NCBI RefSeq assembly: GCF_964340395.1
Contig: NC_135569.1
Span: forward strand, 18,629,957 to 18,693,956
Origin: Glandiceps talaboti
Lineage: Eukaryota > Hemichordata > Enteropneusta > Spengelidae
DNA: 64,000 nucleotides
Direction: 5' to 3'
Position numbers and translations under genes: made by a program. Shown here in pieces: positions 47,431 to 60,285 of this stretch. Numbering within the stretch: position 1 is the stretch's first letter; each line of letters starts with the position of its first letter. The notes below the pieces were generated by a model. It was given only the letters and a program-made list of their open reading frames with translations. It was not told the origin of the DNA and searched no databases.

Positions 47431-48270
47431 AACTCAGACATGCTTTAACAGATCTCATTCAAAGTTGGTATTAATACAGTGTTCTATGACATACATGTGC
47501 ATATTCATTGTTGTCATGATACGATCCAATATGGCCGCCTAGCAGCCATTTTGTTTGTGAATTTTCATGTCCAAAGCCATAACTCAGACATGCTTGAACA
47601 GATCTCATTTAAAGTTGGTATTAGGACAGTGTTCTATGACATACATGTGCATATCCATTTTCATTGTGATACGATCCAATATGGTCGCCTGGTAGCCATT
47701 TTGTTTGCGAATTTTCCATGTCCAAAGTCATAACTCAGACATGCTTGAACAGATCTCATTCAAAGTTGGTATTAGGACAGTGTTCTATGACATACATGTG
47801 TATATCCATTTTCGTCGTGATACAATCCAATATGGCTGCCTGCCAGCCATTTTGTTTGTGAATTTTCCATGTCCAAAGCCATAACTCAGACATGCTTAAA
47901 CAGATCTCATTCAAAGTTGGTATTAGGACAGTGTTCTATGACATACATGTGCATATCCATTTTCGTTGTGATACGATCCAATATGGCTGCCTGGCAGCCA
48001 TTTTGTTTGCGAATTTTCATGTCCAAAGCCATAGCTCAGACATGCTTGAACAGATCTCATTTAAAGTTGGTATTAGGACAGTGTTCTATGACATACATGT
48101 GCATATCCATTTTCGTCGTGATACGATCCCATATGGCTTTCTCGCAGCCATTTTGTTTGTGAATTTTCCATGTCCAAAGCCATAACTCAGACTCCATTTT
48201 CATCGTGATATGATCCCCCATACCCAACCAATCCTTTATTGTTGGAGGCATATTCCATGTCCAACAAGCA
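47431..48270. repeat. 150/151-bp tandem repeat, five units plus a partial one
   Basis: Units start AACTCAGACATGCTTGAACA at 47431, 47581, 47732, 47883, 48033 and 48184 (partial). They contain TGACATACATGTGCATAT, GATACGATCCAATATGG and GCAGCCATTTTGTTTG. The array lies exactly between the two copies of the 2.8-kb segment and is absent after the second one. Overlapping frames of up to 97 codons come from the near multiple-of-three period. Confidence 0.95.
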
Positions 48271-49288
48271 CACACAACATATCTAAGTCTGTTTGATTTA
48301 GGTTCACAAGTGTTGTTGCGTGATCAGAGTAGTGATAATCCCTTAAAACCCAATTATAGCGGGGACTATGTCATTCTCAATGACTTGTTGACTATAAAAT
48401 GTATTCTACAATTCACATCTAATTCTCACTTTCCCTCACAGGGAAGTCTTTGTCCCTCATTGACTATAAAATGCCTTGACTTGTGTTATACATCTTAATT
48501 TGATTTTAGGCACTTTAACGTCTACTCCGTTTTACTCTGAGACTCTTAAATTTATAATTACATACGTGCAAATACACATTATATATTTTTTTTTTCTTCT
48601 AGCCCCCCCCCCCTCCCCCTCCCCCATTCAAAATCAATTGGACATCCACATCAGTGTTCTCTATATGAATACTACTACGCAGTAGTCAGTGTACCACCTG
48701 TTACTTTATTATTACCACCAGACAGAGAAACTTGACCATGTAGTACACATGATGTTTATACTTCAGATCACCTCCCTGTACCCAAAGAGCTGTTCAGGAG
48801 TACTTATGCAGTGATGTGAGTTGATGTTAGCGAGCAACAGTCTGGGCCAACTTATTTTGGCAATTACACACAGATTTCATAAATGTGACAAATTTAAATA
48901 CATCATCAAACAGCTTTGGCCTTTCATACTTTCAAAACATATGGATAAAAAATCATTGAACAATCTTATTTTGAACATGAGAAATTGCATGGAAGTATAC
49001 ATCTACTTCATGCATGTAAAGTAGATCGTGAGTCAATCCATACTAGAAGTATGGTACTCGGACTAACACTGTAGTTTGGAGTTGTGATTGTGAAGTTAGT
49101 TTGTAGCCAAATTACATTATTCTGTCAAAAACACGGACTAATGTGTACCCCATGCTGAAATATTTCCGTCATGCATCAACTATAAATTTTGTCATTTTCA
49201 AATTTGCGTTAGGATCAACCGATTGTCAACATTGGTTATTAGTATATTGTGTAGAAGACTATGACACACACCCAACAAATAAGTAATT

Positions 49289-49345
49289 GTTTAGCATAAC
49301 TAAACTTCTTATGTTAAGTAATGCTATAGACATGGCAAAGTGTGC

Positions 49346-49411
<66 letters not shown>

Positions 49412-49848
49412 ACGTGCGCGCGTGTGTGTGAACAACTTAAAGTCAAACACCACTGATCCAATTGCCATGATATTTGATGGATATATTACGTTGGGTGTCT
49501 AGTTGGAAAATTTTTGAAATAAATATGATCTTACCATCGATTAGTGATTTAATGGGTCAAAAAGGTGATTTTTGGTCAGAAAATGTAGACTCAAAAAGTA
49601 CTGTGCAGGTTGGGTTGAAATTTGATTGGAACATTCTCGCTGGTGTTCAGATTACGAATTTTTCATTACATGATAATATTACCTGTGGCTGTAATATGCA
49701 AATTAGGTACAGAAAATGTGTACTTTTGGTCAAAAACCTTTAATTCCAAAAGGACTAAACAGACTTAACAGACAAGTGTATAAACATTCAAAAAATGTAA
49801 AAAATGTAAAAACTACAGTTGTGCTACAACACATTGGCACTATTTTAG
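49289..49848 (+). mobile_element. Dispersed hairpin/microsatellite/module repeat, copy F
   Basis: Counterpart of copy E within the duplicated segment, with a longer GT tract (49341-49430) interrupted by GCACGTGCGCGC. Confidence 0.75.
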
Positions 49849-51084
49849 ATATGCAAAATTAGGGTTAAAATAGAATTTTTTTAATATGGTGACTGTAATA
49901 TAAATGTACAATATTTTATCAACTTTCTGTGTGAAATGTGTTCTATAGTGTGATACCACTAACTATTTTATTACACTGCTAAAATGAAACTGTACAGTGG
50001 AAAAGCTGAACAGCAGAACCACTTTTACACAGTCATGAAAAAAAAAAAAAAAGTGGTTCTATTAAGGCCGTTAGGTCACTTGTTCAAAGGTCTCATAGTT
50101 TTCCACGTTTCTGACGCCATGAGATGAATCAGTCAACTCATTCCTACTGTGATACTATTTCATGAAAATGTGGTCAAATTTTGTAACTTGTAAGGTCAGT
50201 GACAGCTTTTGATAATACCTTAGATTAAACTTTCTTCACCTGGAATACTTTGTACTTATACTATTAAATTGTATTATTATATTAATATTATTATTATTTT
50301 TGTTATTATTCAAATTATTATTTGTTATTTTTTGTTGTAAATAAAGTTATTGTCATTATCACAACTGAACATCTCAGGTTCAATAATGTGTGTGTGTGTG
50401 TGTGTGTCTGTGTGTGTGTGTGTGTGTGTGTCTGTGTGTGTGTGTGTGTCTGTGTGTGTGTGTGTGCCTGTGTGTGTATCAGCAAACATCATCTTGTGGT
50501 GAAAAGGCTGTGCTAAATGTATAACTTTGGGTGACAAAAATAGTAGGGTGCCAAAAAACGTGTCACCTGACACAAAATCAACATGTACAATAACAGAAAT
50601 ACCATGCCCATACAAAATAATTATTGAAGGCAGTGTGTATATAAATGAATGAAAAATTGAAAGATAAGCTTAAATGCACTTGTTACACATGCAACAAATT
50701 TGATCCGACGATGAAACGCAACACTTAGATTCACGTCTTGGGTTCAAATCCCATTGGGAACAGGAGATACATATATTTCTCTGACACACTCAAACCCAGG
50801 TTGGGTGTCAATGGGTAGGCTGTATCACTCAGTTGTGTGTCACTCACAAGACCAGTGCGAATTTTGGTGACTCGGCCTGGAGTAACACCTTGAACAGTCG
50901 GAAACGTTTACTCACACAGAGCCTGTAGGTGCTATGTATGGGATAGCCTGTGGACTGACTGGGAGAGCCATGACAGTTCCACAGTGACATGATAGGAAAA
51001 GTGCAATATAGCCCTGTTATGTAGTCCCAAACAAGAATGGTTCACTTTAGAAATGATTGTGTATTTGTGTTTGATTATTTGTTT

Positions 51085-51264
<180 letters not shown>

Positions 51265-51271
51265 GTCTGCA

Positions 51272-51755
51272 TGATTTAAGTGAGAGTCTAACTTCTCTAA
51301 TATTAGACCTTGCTTTTTACTCGGACCACGACGAACATTTTTTATCGGATAACACTGTCTAAAATATAAGTCTAACAACTAATATTATACTGTATTATTG
51401 GGCATCGCTCATCAACCAGACCACCGCAATAGGTTTTTTTTATCAAACAATATCGTCTGAAATCTTGGAGGAGGCTCACAGAAAATAATAGTATTAGCAT
51501 CTTTTATATGATAAATCACCGACCTCTGGATCGCCCAGAAGCCCTAACTGTGGCCGACAGTATTACTATGCGATAATATCGTATAAAATATAACTTACAA
51601 TCTAACATATAATTTTGAAATATAATGTTAGTCGTCTCCGATAGAGGCACTTTGAAAGAATAGAAAGGAATCAACTAGTCCCTGGCAATGCATACAAACA
51701 ATATAATATCACTGATACAAAACTTAATTAGTATTACAGCATTTGATACTTATAC
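51272..51755. other. No recognised exon downstream of the P450 exon
   Basis: On the minus strand this should hold the next intron and possibly the last P450 exon (the part after the Cys loop). I find no such frame. Confidence 0.45.
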
Positions 51756-51935
51756 CAATACAATTTCTCAATCCAGCTGAGAAAGGTACATACGAATATG
51801 GATGGCGGCCTGAAGAATTCTTGGACAAGAATCTGTCAGGATCAAAGACTTCTGGATCTGAGCAGTAGGTGGGATCTCGATGTAAAGTAAATGGTGCCAC
51901 TATTAGCATCACTTCCTTGGGTACATGATGACCAG
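51756..51935 (-). CDS. Cytochrome P450 (CYP4-type) heme-binding exon
   Basis: P450s are heme monooxygenases of the endoplasmic reticulum; CYP4 members hydroxylate fatty acids and related lipids. This 180-nt exon lies between an ATCAG acceptor (51937-51936) and a GTATAAG donor (51755-51754) and encodes 59 whole codons. Order: [20 protein letters not shown] (beta-sheet before the meander), [11 protein letters not shown] (meander, with the PERF-type motif as PDRF), then [19 protein letters not shown]. The last contains the heme signature FxxGxRxCxG complete, with the axial Cys. The GRHPY.YVPFSAG.RNCIG wording is closest to CYP4V. No other exon of the gene is recognisable in the window, so the gene is either widely spread or this is an isolated exon. 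The frame is intact. Confidence 0.9.
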
Positions 51936-52037
51936 CTGATGAGTAAATAAATGTATAAAAGGTATTAATAACCATACATACCTACAGTGTATGTGTTCTG
52001 GCATTCAGATTTGATACATAATGATTCAATGACATGA

Positions 52038-52385
52038 TTTATTCCATGCATGATCCAAGTTGAACAAAAAATATGGAATATATACTCTGGTCATTCTATG
52101 TCATGACAGTGCACGTTTATGTCACAACATCAAGTGTCTACATACTGTGTGTGAAATATGAGTCAAAATGTTCAAAATTGCCATTACTTTCCCTGATTTT
52201 TCTTTGATATTACTGGTGTTGGTGTAATATTATTTGCCCATATCTTTTTTTATTCAACTGAAAAATACTCATGACCTAAGGGTTGTCACTAGGAGTCTAA
52301 CAACAACAACTTGTAGTGACAAAGGCCCCTTAGGTCACTCATTTTCCTTGGCTGAACATAAGAAAAATATTGGAGAAGAACATCT
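52038..52385. mobile_element. Palindromic MITE-like repeat, diverged copy
   Basis: Relative of 1437-1740: shared TATGGTCATTCTATGTCA-type left part (GGTCATTCTATGTCATGACA here), then TTGCCATTACTTTCCC, and the palindrome core 52234-52373 with TGACCTAAGGGTTGTCACT and CCCCTTAGGTCAC plus TTGGCTGAACATAAGAAAAA. It lies about 100 bp upstream (in gene sense) of the P450 exon, i.e. in its intron. Confidence 0.65.
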
Positions 52386-52646
52386 AAGCATACATAAGGT
52401 GTTACTACCACACTAGAGTGTCCATAGAGTTTCAATTGAGTGGCATGATAATTACCTCCGTGTGAGCACAAATCAACATCACTGTTGGATGAAACAAGAA
52501 AGACTCAAATTCAAAACTGTTTAATTGTGTTCACACAGAATAATTTGTAACATTTTATGTACGTGCATGCTATCAGTGTCTGCATTTTGTTTGTGTTATT
52601 CATGACAAAAAATACTGAGTGAGATGTAAAAAATATTGTGGTGACT

Positions 52647-52754
52647 AATTGAAACTCTATAGTCACTCTGGTTTGGTAGTAATTGAAATGCTATAGTCAC
52701 TCTGGTTTGGTAGTAATTGAAACTCTACAGTCACTCTGGTTTGGTAGTAATTGA
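52647..52754. repeat. 34-bp tandem repeat, three units
   Basis: AATTGAAACTCTATAGTCAC then TCTGGTTTGGTAGT, at 52647, 52681 and 52715. Confidence 0.95.
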
Positions 52755-52823
52755 TCTTTGTCCGAAGATCGCATTCAAGCGTGAAACTCTGAGTAACGGC
52801 TCCGTACCATAACTTGTGTATTT

Positions 52824-52827
<4 letters not shown>

Positions 52828-52867
<40 letters not shown>
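52828..52867. repeat. (GT)n(AT)n microsatellite
   Basis: A GT tract passes directly into an AT tract. Confidence 0.97.
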
Positions 52868-52869
<2 letters not shown>

Positions 52870-54934
52870 GTAATTCCGCGGGTAAGCGCCCTGGGCGGTT
52901 TCAAGCCCCCCAAACCCCAAAATTGGGGTTGGGCGGTTTGCCGCGTACCCTATTTTCACTGTGACCAAAACGATGCCTCATACATACTATGAGTGTTGCA
53001 AATGTGCAGTCTAAATACACTGATCAAAAGCTCCGACAATTCTGACTCGCCCATCCGGAACTGGGAGAATAGATGTCTTGAAACAGAATACATGTGCTGG
53101 AAACATACAATGTCGCAATCTTTCATTTTCACTCACTACTATCAAACCAATGCACATTGATAAAAACCATGAGCGGTCCCTTTGATGTAATCTCTGCATT
53201 TATTAACATTGATAAAACGAATTTCAAAGTAAAAAGTACCAGACATTGGCAGAAGACAAGAAAATTAGAATTTACATTAGGTAATGCAGGAATTGGTAAT
53301 GGCTTCTCCTCTGTGACAAGCACAGCTGTTTTTAATGTATATTGGATTGTGACACATGATATTGTACATGTAGTATGATGTACCCAGTCCCATGACGATA
53401 AAGACGTAATACATGTAAGTGTTGACGACAACTTTCAATGCATGGTCAGTGAATAGCTCTGCCAGTATCATATACCCAACGTGATTGGGTGAAATTGCTC
53501 ACTTTTTTGTAAGCTGCGATCCTATTGGTCATATATGACGTAGTGACCTAATTACATTAATTATTTCACAACATGGCGACTTGTAAAAAGATTAGCGTAG
53601 TGATCACACTTGGAGATTGGAATGCGCTGTATACAGTCATCTTATGAAGGGAAATATACATTTTTAGCAATGTTACATTCCTAGAAAGAATTCTGATGTT
53701 TCTGTGATGTAAATAGCAGATTGAATTACCACATACCATCATACAGAAGAATTGAAGCTACGTATGTGGAGTCCACCCACGTGGAATATGTTTACAGTTA
53801 CACATCCTTGTATCTACTACAAAATATACCAATGCATTTTCTAAATCCTCCAAAATAATATGACATGACAATTTTTACAACATCGAGTCGTTATGTGATT
53901 GTAATGTACTCCTTTGTACTTTTGTTCAAATCAATAGAATAGACGATGTCATTCGTGTCGTTCGAAGCCAAGAGTTTGAAGTAGTCTGGAGCTGAGACTA
54001 CCATGTGTTTGCTGTATTGTAATACTATGTATGGTTACCTAAAAGTGTTGCCAACTTGTGTTTTAATTAAATTACAATCATTATCATGCACATGCAGATT
54101 AAAAAATGAAATTATTCTGTTGTCCCCCCTATTTTGAACTAAATCCCCCAAAATTGTATGCAGGGGGGGGGGACAATCTACGGTACTTTAATCTGGCGTA
54201 TTATCATTCGTATGTAGCCTGCACAACTTCAAATTTATTGTGAGGGAAACCACCAGCTGTTGTCCCATGGGAGTTACATGAATTTCGATTAAAAGTATAC
54301 CTTGTCAATCATTTATTAGCTTAGGTATCATACTGTCTTATCATTGGTATGAATATTATACAAATGCTAACTTGTTGCCAAGTAGACCTCTGTAGTAGAC
54401 CGACTACTTTTGCGACAGTCCCAAGAGAATTACATGAATAAATTACATACTTGTTGCCAAGCAGAGCTCTGTTGCCAAGTAGACCTCTGTAGTAGACCAA
54501 CTACTTTTGCACAGTCCCTAGAGAATTACGTGAATAAATTACGTGCTTGTCAATCATTCAACTCTCATTACAATGCAGTCTCATTATTGCCCCCAACACA
54601 CATTAGCACTGGCGGTGTCTCAAAGGGGGCAAACGACTTTGGCGGTACGTCAAAATAATGATGAATAAACAATGCAAGGTCAGATTGTGAATGAATTTTT
54701 AGACACATGAATGCAGAAAAACGGGAAGAACAAAAATTTCATTCGTCGCATACCAGGATTTACGTTCTTCTTTTATTAGCTCACACATACACAATCATCT
54801 ATTCAAAGTTTAGGTATGGGGGGGGGGGGGGGGGCGGTTTCCCGTAACTTTGCCAAAAGTCGACATTGTAAAAAAGAAAGGCCTGGGCGCTTGCCCGTGT
54901 GAGGGCGCAAACCCGAGGAATATACCCGGTATAT
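52866..54934. mobile_element. Possible 2-kb element with GC-rich imperfect inverted ends
   Basis: Left end TACCGTAATTCCGCGGGTAA then GCGCCCTGGGCGG. The right end, reversed, reads TACCGGGTATATTCCTCGGG then TTTGCGCCCTC and AAGCGCCCAGG. Both ends sit in TA runs. Similarity is partial and no target duplication can be separated from the TA tracts. The interior includes a repeated block (AGTAGACCTCTGTAGTAGAC at about 54381 and 54477) and an 18-base G run at 54818. Confidence 0.4.
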
Positions 54935-56278
54935 ATATAATTGTAAGAAAGAAAATTGAAAATTGGTAACATGGAAATCCCAGAATCCAGAATCATTAAA
55001 GGGGAACAAGCTGAATTTATGTTTTTGGGGATGTATTTTTTTATAAAGTTTTCACGGTATTCTACTTACTGATGCATACCAACATTGTACACCCCCACCC
55101 CCGTAATGATTAGTTGCAATTGACTGAACTGAAACCGGGTAATAACTTATAAATGATCTGATGACATAATTTATTATGTACAGGAACTCCATATTATTAT
55201 GTAATCAACAGTTCTAAGAATATCAGAACAAAAATTGTGATGTCATAGAAGGTATACATCAACATTAACATTATACTAGAATATTAAGTACATTGAAGGT
55301 TTTGTAAGTATTTTCACGTTTACAGACATATATGATTGTCAGCCTGTGCCACTTTAATAATCATGTTACACTCACACAATAGTGTATGTGATGTTCCTTT
55401 AGCTAAACACTCAATACTATACAAGCATAACATTGACTGGGACTCAGTTTCAATTTTATATTGACACATTCTGGCATGTATTTTTAAGAAAGATCACAGA
55501 GGATATCAACATCTGACACTGTAATCCCAAATCAAGATCAACCAGAGATAGGGGCACACAGTACCAAACATTTATAATTGGCTGCAGTGATCATACTGCC
55601 ACCTAGAGGTCAACTGCAACTGTGGAAATAGTCATTCAGATTAGGTTCAATGCTAAAATGTAAATTTTGTAATTCATTTCACCTACTGAGACCTACTGAA
55701 GTTCTTTTTACTTCTTTTTATTCATTGAAAGCCATAAACTGGTACTAAGTGGTTCATAGTCATGATAATGGACATAATATACCTATAATGATGTTTGTAC
55801 AGATAGTATATATATAGAAACATAGTATATTATTTCAATAGTATTATACAGGCCTGTACGTACGTACGTACGTACGTACGTACGTACATATGTGTTTGTT
55901 TGTTTATTTGTTTGTCTGCCTGTCTGTCACAGTTCACTAACTCACTCATTCACTCACTCACTCACTCACTCACTCACTTACTTACTTATGTGCTTTTTCT
56001 TCAAAAAAAAACTTTCTGTGTTACTGTATAAAATAGCCACAAATGGTAGCTTTAATCTCATAGACACATAGTATTAAAATGTTTCTGCATCCATTTATAT
56101 GGAGCTATTGTCACAATGATCCATTTCAACTTCAGGTTTTACGCAGATGACGTCTTCAGATATCATGGACCTGGGTCTCTGACGTAGTCAATCGTGCATT
56201 TCAGTTGACTGAACGGAATGTTCAACTGTCTCCTGGTTTCCTGGAGAGAGGCGAGAATAAAACATAGATATGGGTTAC
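54935..56278. other. No recognised gene; short microsatellites
   Basis: A (TACG)n run of eight units at about 55857-55888 and a (CTCA)n run at 55944-55978 are present. Nothing else is supportable. Confidence 0.5.
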
Positions 56279-56502
56279 CATAATCATAAATGACATAAAG
56301 AGGTTACATTTTCGAAGAATTTTATCCATTGCTGCTTGCGGTACTGTCGTCTGGAGTTTATAGCTACATTTCGCATTGGAAATTGAAGAATATGTATCCA
56401 TGGATTGCAGTCCCCGAGTCTCGCCCTGAAGAAACAGTCTGGCATCTTTGAAAAGTGTTATGTCAGGCCAGGCATCTGTCACTTTCAAAAGATCTTTGAA
56501 CA
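56279..56502 (-). CDS. Exon candidate, unknown family
   Basis: Between a TTTTATTAG acceptor (56504-56503) and a GTAACC donor (56278-56277) a 224-nt minus-strand segment is open in one frame: FKDLLKVTDAWPDITLFKDA, RLFLQGETRGLQSMDTYSSI, SNAKCSYKLQTTVPQAA, MDKILRKCNLFMSFM. Amino-acid composition (mixed, with Trp, Asp, Gln, Cys) is more protein-like than the AT-driven frames around it. I do not recognise the family. It may equally be chance; the donor is not strong. Confidence 0.35.
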
Positions 56503-56631
56503 CTAATAAAATGTGTTCGTACAGTCGTCACGGAGTGCTCATGTCTGGGTAGTATTTCGTAATTTGTTGTGTTCCTTGTCTACAGTCTAAATATTGCAAT
56601 TTTTTGTCTTGAATATATTTCCCCTACCTTT

Positions 56632-58653
56632 AAGGGACCGGTCAGTTTCTTCGGCCTGGGGGGGGGGCGGTGGATTGGTAGGGGGGGTCACCCTGTTTTT
56701 GAAATTGGCAGTAGGGGGGTCATGCTGTTTTGAACATTGTGGATAGGGGGGGTCATTGTGTTTTTAATTGTGATGGAAGAAAAAAATCCTTTCTACAATG
56801 GCATATAGCCTTGTCTGAAATGTGGTACATGTCAATATTTGTTCTTGTCCCTGTTTCTTACATGAATTCTTTAATATTACTTATTAGTTCAAACATGACT
56901 ATACATATACATATACATGTATTACCTAGCTACCACACTAGTTACAGAACATGTCATGTAAATGCTTGGCTGTTTCACAATCAATGCTTCACTTATATTG
57001 CAGTTTGGGGCAAAAGTGAACTTGTGAATTGAAGGTTTCGTAATGGCAATTTTCATAGATAGTTTATAAATGAAGTTAATCTAAATTGTTCTACTCGTCA
57101 TGTTATTGACACTACAAATCACCACATCTCATCAGATTCCAGTTTCTATTATACACTAGGTATGACCACCTAAAGTTCTCTAACATACCGGTGACTTTAT
57201 TATACATATATTAATGCCCCTATACTAATGTTACATGTCTATTTTATGTGATATAGGAAACTCATTTAAAATGTACATTTAGGTTAGCTTTTCGAAGCTT
57301 GGAAATATTACCTCAAAGGTTATGAATAACCTAAACATTGCCTTAGTATCTCAAGCAAAAAACTCCATATCTGCCAGGGGGAAAACCCCAAGGACTTCCT
57401 CACCCCCAGAGGTCACTCATGCATTCAACCAACAATCAGATTCACCAAAAACCTTTTTACTGTCATAATGGTATTAAACTTTTCTTAAATATTTTCACCC
57501 TATTCTAATTTGAGATGATATTGTCTTTTCAAGATGTGAAATGTTTGCCAAGATGGTCTAAAATTGCCTTAAACTCCAAATCTCCCCTACCAATGATACT
57601 ACCATTAGATGTGCTGACCTACATGTATATAATGATGCCATTTAACTTTTTAAGAACATATTTCAACCCTTAGTGTAAGTTATAAAGAATAGTTTCTGAT
57701 ACTTGCTGTCTTGTAAATCATGGATTAAGTTATTGCTTGAAGGGTCTAAATAGCGTAAATATTGGCTATAAGAGTAAAAATCCTTCAGGGCTTCTAGAGG
57801 GAGACCCCCTCAGACCCCCCGCATGAGGTGGACATATCCCAGTCTCAAGCTCTTCCCCTCTTACTGTCAAGATGCTATCAAAGTATATTTCAAAAGTATT
57901 TCAACCCTATGTAGTTGTTTTTTACATGTTGGTGTTGTCTTGTAAGGCTTGGAAATTATTGTCTGAAAGGGTCTGAATAGTCTCAAAATTGACTTTTCAG
58001 GGAAAAAACCTCCAGGGCTTCTAGGGGGATACCCCCTAGGACCCCCCCCCCCCATGAGGTGTACACTTCCCAGTCTCAAGATCTCTCCCCTACCTCTTAC
58101 TGTCAAGATCCTATCAAACTATATTTCAAAAATATTTCAACCTTATGTAGTTGCTTTTTACATGTTGGTGCTGTCTTGTAAAGCTTGGAAATGATTTTCT
58201 AAAAATGTCTGAATAGTCTCAAAATTGACTTTTCAGAGTTAAAAACCTCCTGAGCTTCTAGGGGGAGACCCCCAAGGACCCCCCATGACAGCTGTACATA
58301 TTCCCTTCTCAAGCTTTCCCCCTACCTTTTACTGTCAAGATGCTATTAAACTCCTTTTCAAATATATTTACCCTGTGTAGTCAATAATTATAATTATGAT
58401 AGTGTTAACCCAGGATCTTATAAAGTAGATGCAAGACAGTCAAGCAGTCCACACTGAGTCACGATCAAAAAATACCTGTCACTCATGCGAATATCATATA
58501 TGGGGGGGGGGGGGGTCATCATGTTTTAGAATTAAGTGATAGGGGGGGGGGGTCAGCCTGTTTTGGGTTTTACAGATAGGGGGGGTCAGTGACTTTTTGT
58601 CGGCCCGATTTAAGAATCCCCCCCCCCCAGGCTGGAGAAACTGACCGGTCCCT
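56632..58653. mobile_element. 2-kb TIR element with G-rich subterminal arms and internal tandem repeats
   Basis: Left terminus AAGGGACCGGTCAGTTTCTT then GGCCTGGGG. Right terminus, reversed, AGGGACCGGTCAGTTTCTCC then AGCCTGGGG. Just inside both ends lie repeated G-rich blocks (GGGGGGGTCA..CTGTTTT) pointing inward. The interior has 227-232 bp tandem units (57942, 58171 and earlier degenerate ones from about 57290) with TCTAGGGGGAGACCCCC-type motifs and CTTACTGTCAAGAT. There is no transposase frame. The target duplication is unclear (A/T-rich flanks). Confidence 0.72.
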
Positions 58654-59625
58654 AAATTGTCTTCGAGTATAGAGCGTCTATTGATACATCTGTAGTACTA
58701 GTAGCAGAGTTTGGCCGGCGGGGGTACCGAGTGAGAATTTTGGTTGGGGGTGTGGGGTGTAGTATTTTATGAAATCGAATTAAGGGGAGGGTCAAATGTT
58801 ACTATGACCAATCTTCTATTATCTATTTATTGCATTTCTTATATGATTTTTTGGCATCCCACCACTGCCACCACTGTTAGTTGTGATGTGATGTGAGGAG
58901 AGGGTTGGATCTTTAACTATTTATTTGTAGTATTTCGAAGGAATACACATTTTCCATTTCATGTTAACATTATTTTATTGAGATAAGTTTTCATTTTTGT
59001 TGAAATTTGTTGGTGATTTACGAACTTTTCTTCCAATTTTTCGACGAAAGTAAATGTTTCAAGAAATTTAAATTGTCGAAAATAAACTCTACTTGCTCAC
59101 GTGCACTTTTGACTGTTTGACTCTCATTTACTCTCATTGACATATGCAACAGTTTTACAAGACAGTAGTATCATTGTAGTACAAACAACAAATCAACTCT
59201 CTTATCTGGAGGGGTCCCAGTTAATGTATATTCAGACATATAAATATATGAACGACCATACTATAGTTACTGGCCACATTTCACACTTTATACTGTTCAA
59301 GAGTAAATGAATACAAAAACAATTTAAAATCTTCGGCTAGTTTTGCTTCTCAGACAAATACGGTTAGATCTTACATTAAAATGGCAAGTGAAAATATTTA
59401 GTTTCAACTAAGAATGATGAGTGTGTGAATCTTTAGTCTACTTCTCTTTGTCATCAATAACTTAATAAATGGTATTACTAATCACCTGTATGATCAAAGG
59501 AATGCATATTACAAACAACGCACCTCAACTTTGGAGAATAACATGAGTAAATTCAGTCTTGAAATAGATATAGATTTGGATATCTTATTTGACAAGAAAA
59601 GACTTTCTATCTTACCTTGAGTACG
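58654..59625. other. No recognised gene
   Basis: About 120 bp next to the 59.6-kb exon (59505-59620) is conserved with 61030-61135 and is the intron start of that paralogous pair; the rest shows nothing. Confidence 0.45.
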
Positions 59626-60017
59626 TGTCGTTAATATGGACAAAGAAGTTCGTCTGGAGAAAATCATTTTCAAGGTAATAAAAGTGGATATATACGACAT
59701 GTAAGTTTGCTATCACTGCTAAAACAGTCCAACATTTCCACGTTCTATTTACATTGACAACTTTCGTTGTGCATAGTAACTATGTTCGACTTCTGAAAGT
59801 GAGTTGCTATTCGAACACATCGCGTTCTCCGCAGCACGGGCCTTGTCTCTCCAGAGGCTGGGTCCAGAGTCGCGGCTCCGTGATTGCTATGTCCACCAGG
59901 GCGACAGTAGGGAGCACTCAACGACATTCTAAGGAGAGGAAAACACGGGCTGACTCTTCCAGCACCAGATTTACAAACTTCACCCGCACGACGATTACGA
60001 TTTAATAGAACGGCCAC
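59626..60017 (-). pseudogene. Membrane-segment exon, paralogue 1 (frame broken)
   Basis: On the minus strand the segment ends TYSR at a GTAAGATAG donor (59625). Upstream it reads NRTWKCWTVLAVIANLHVVY, then IHFYYLEN, a hydrophobic stretch of about 20 residues followed by a luminal-type stretch FFVHIND. Going further upstream this frame meets a stop near 59778, while another frame (59745-60017) carries a real ATG at about 59928 (MSLSAPYCRPGGHSNH) and runs into the same place. A one-base shift around 59760 separates them. The paralogue at 61141-61387 has the equivalent parts in one frame. The 5' part is unusually CpG-rich. Confidence 0.5.
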
Positions 60018-60285
60018 TGTTGTCAGTGATTAATTGAAAACTCTAGAAGTTCTTCTCATTATCAACATAACAAGTATGTTTACATTGTCAATCGAAATCC
60101 AGGTGATTGTTTTAGTTACAAAGACAAATGAATGAAATGTAGATCTGTGTGTCATGAAATGGCCTATGTATCAACAGGTGGCAGTTGACAGTCAAAAGAT
60201 GACACATACGTAATTACACTGTAAACCACTGGAATAAAACAAGAATTTAAAGTAAAAACAAATTTGGGCGCCCTTCATACCATGG

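Noticed and set aside
47055-48185. Cys/Val/Tyr and Thr/His repeat proteins and 97-codon frames
   Set aside because: By-products of TGTA/TGTC microsatellites and of the 150-bp tandem array.
53011-53199. LPVPDGRVRIVGA on the minus strand as an upstream P450 exon (like PDGR..PKG)
   Set aside because: The real P450 exon already contains that position (GHHVPKE), there is no supporting sequence around it, and the match is a few residues.
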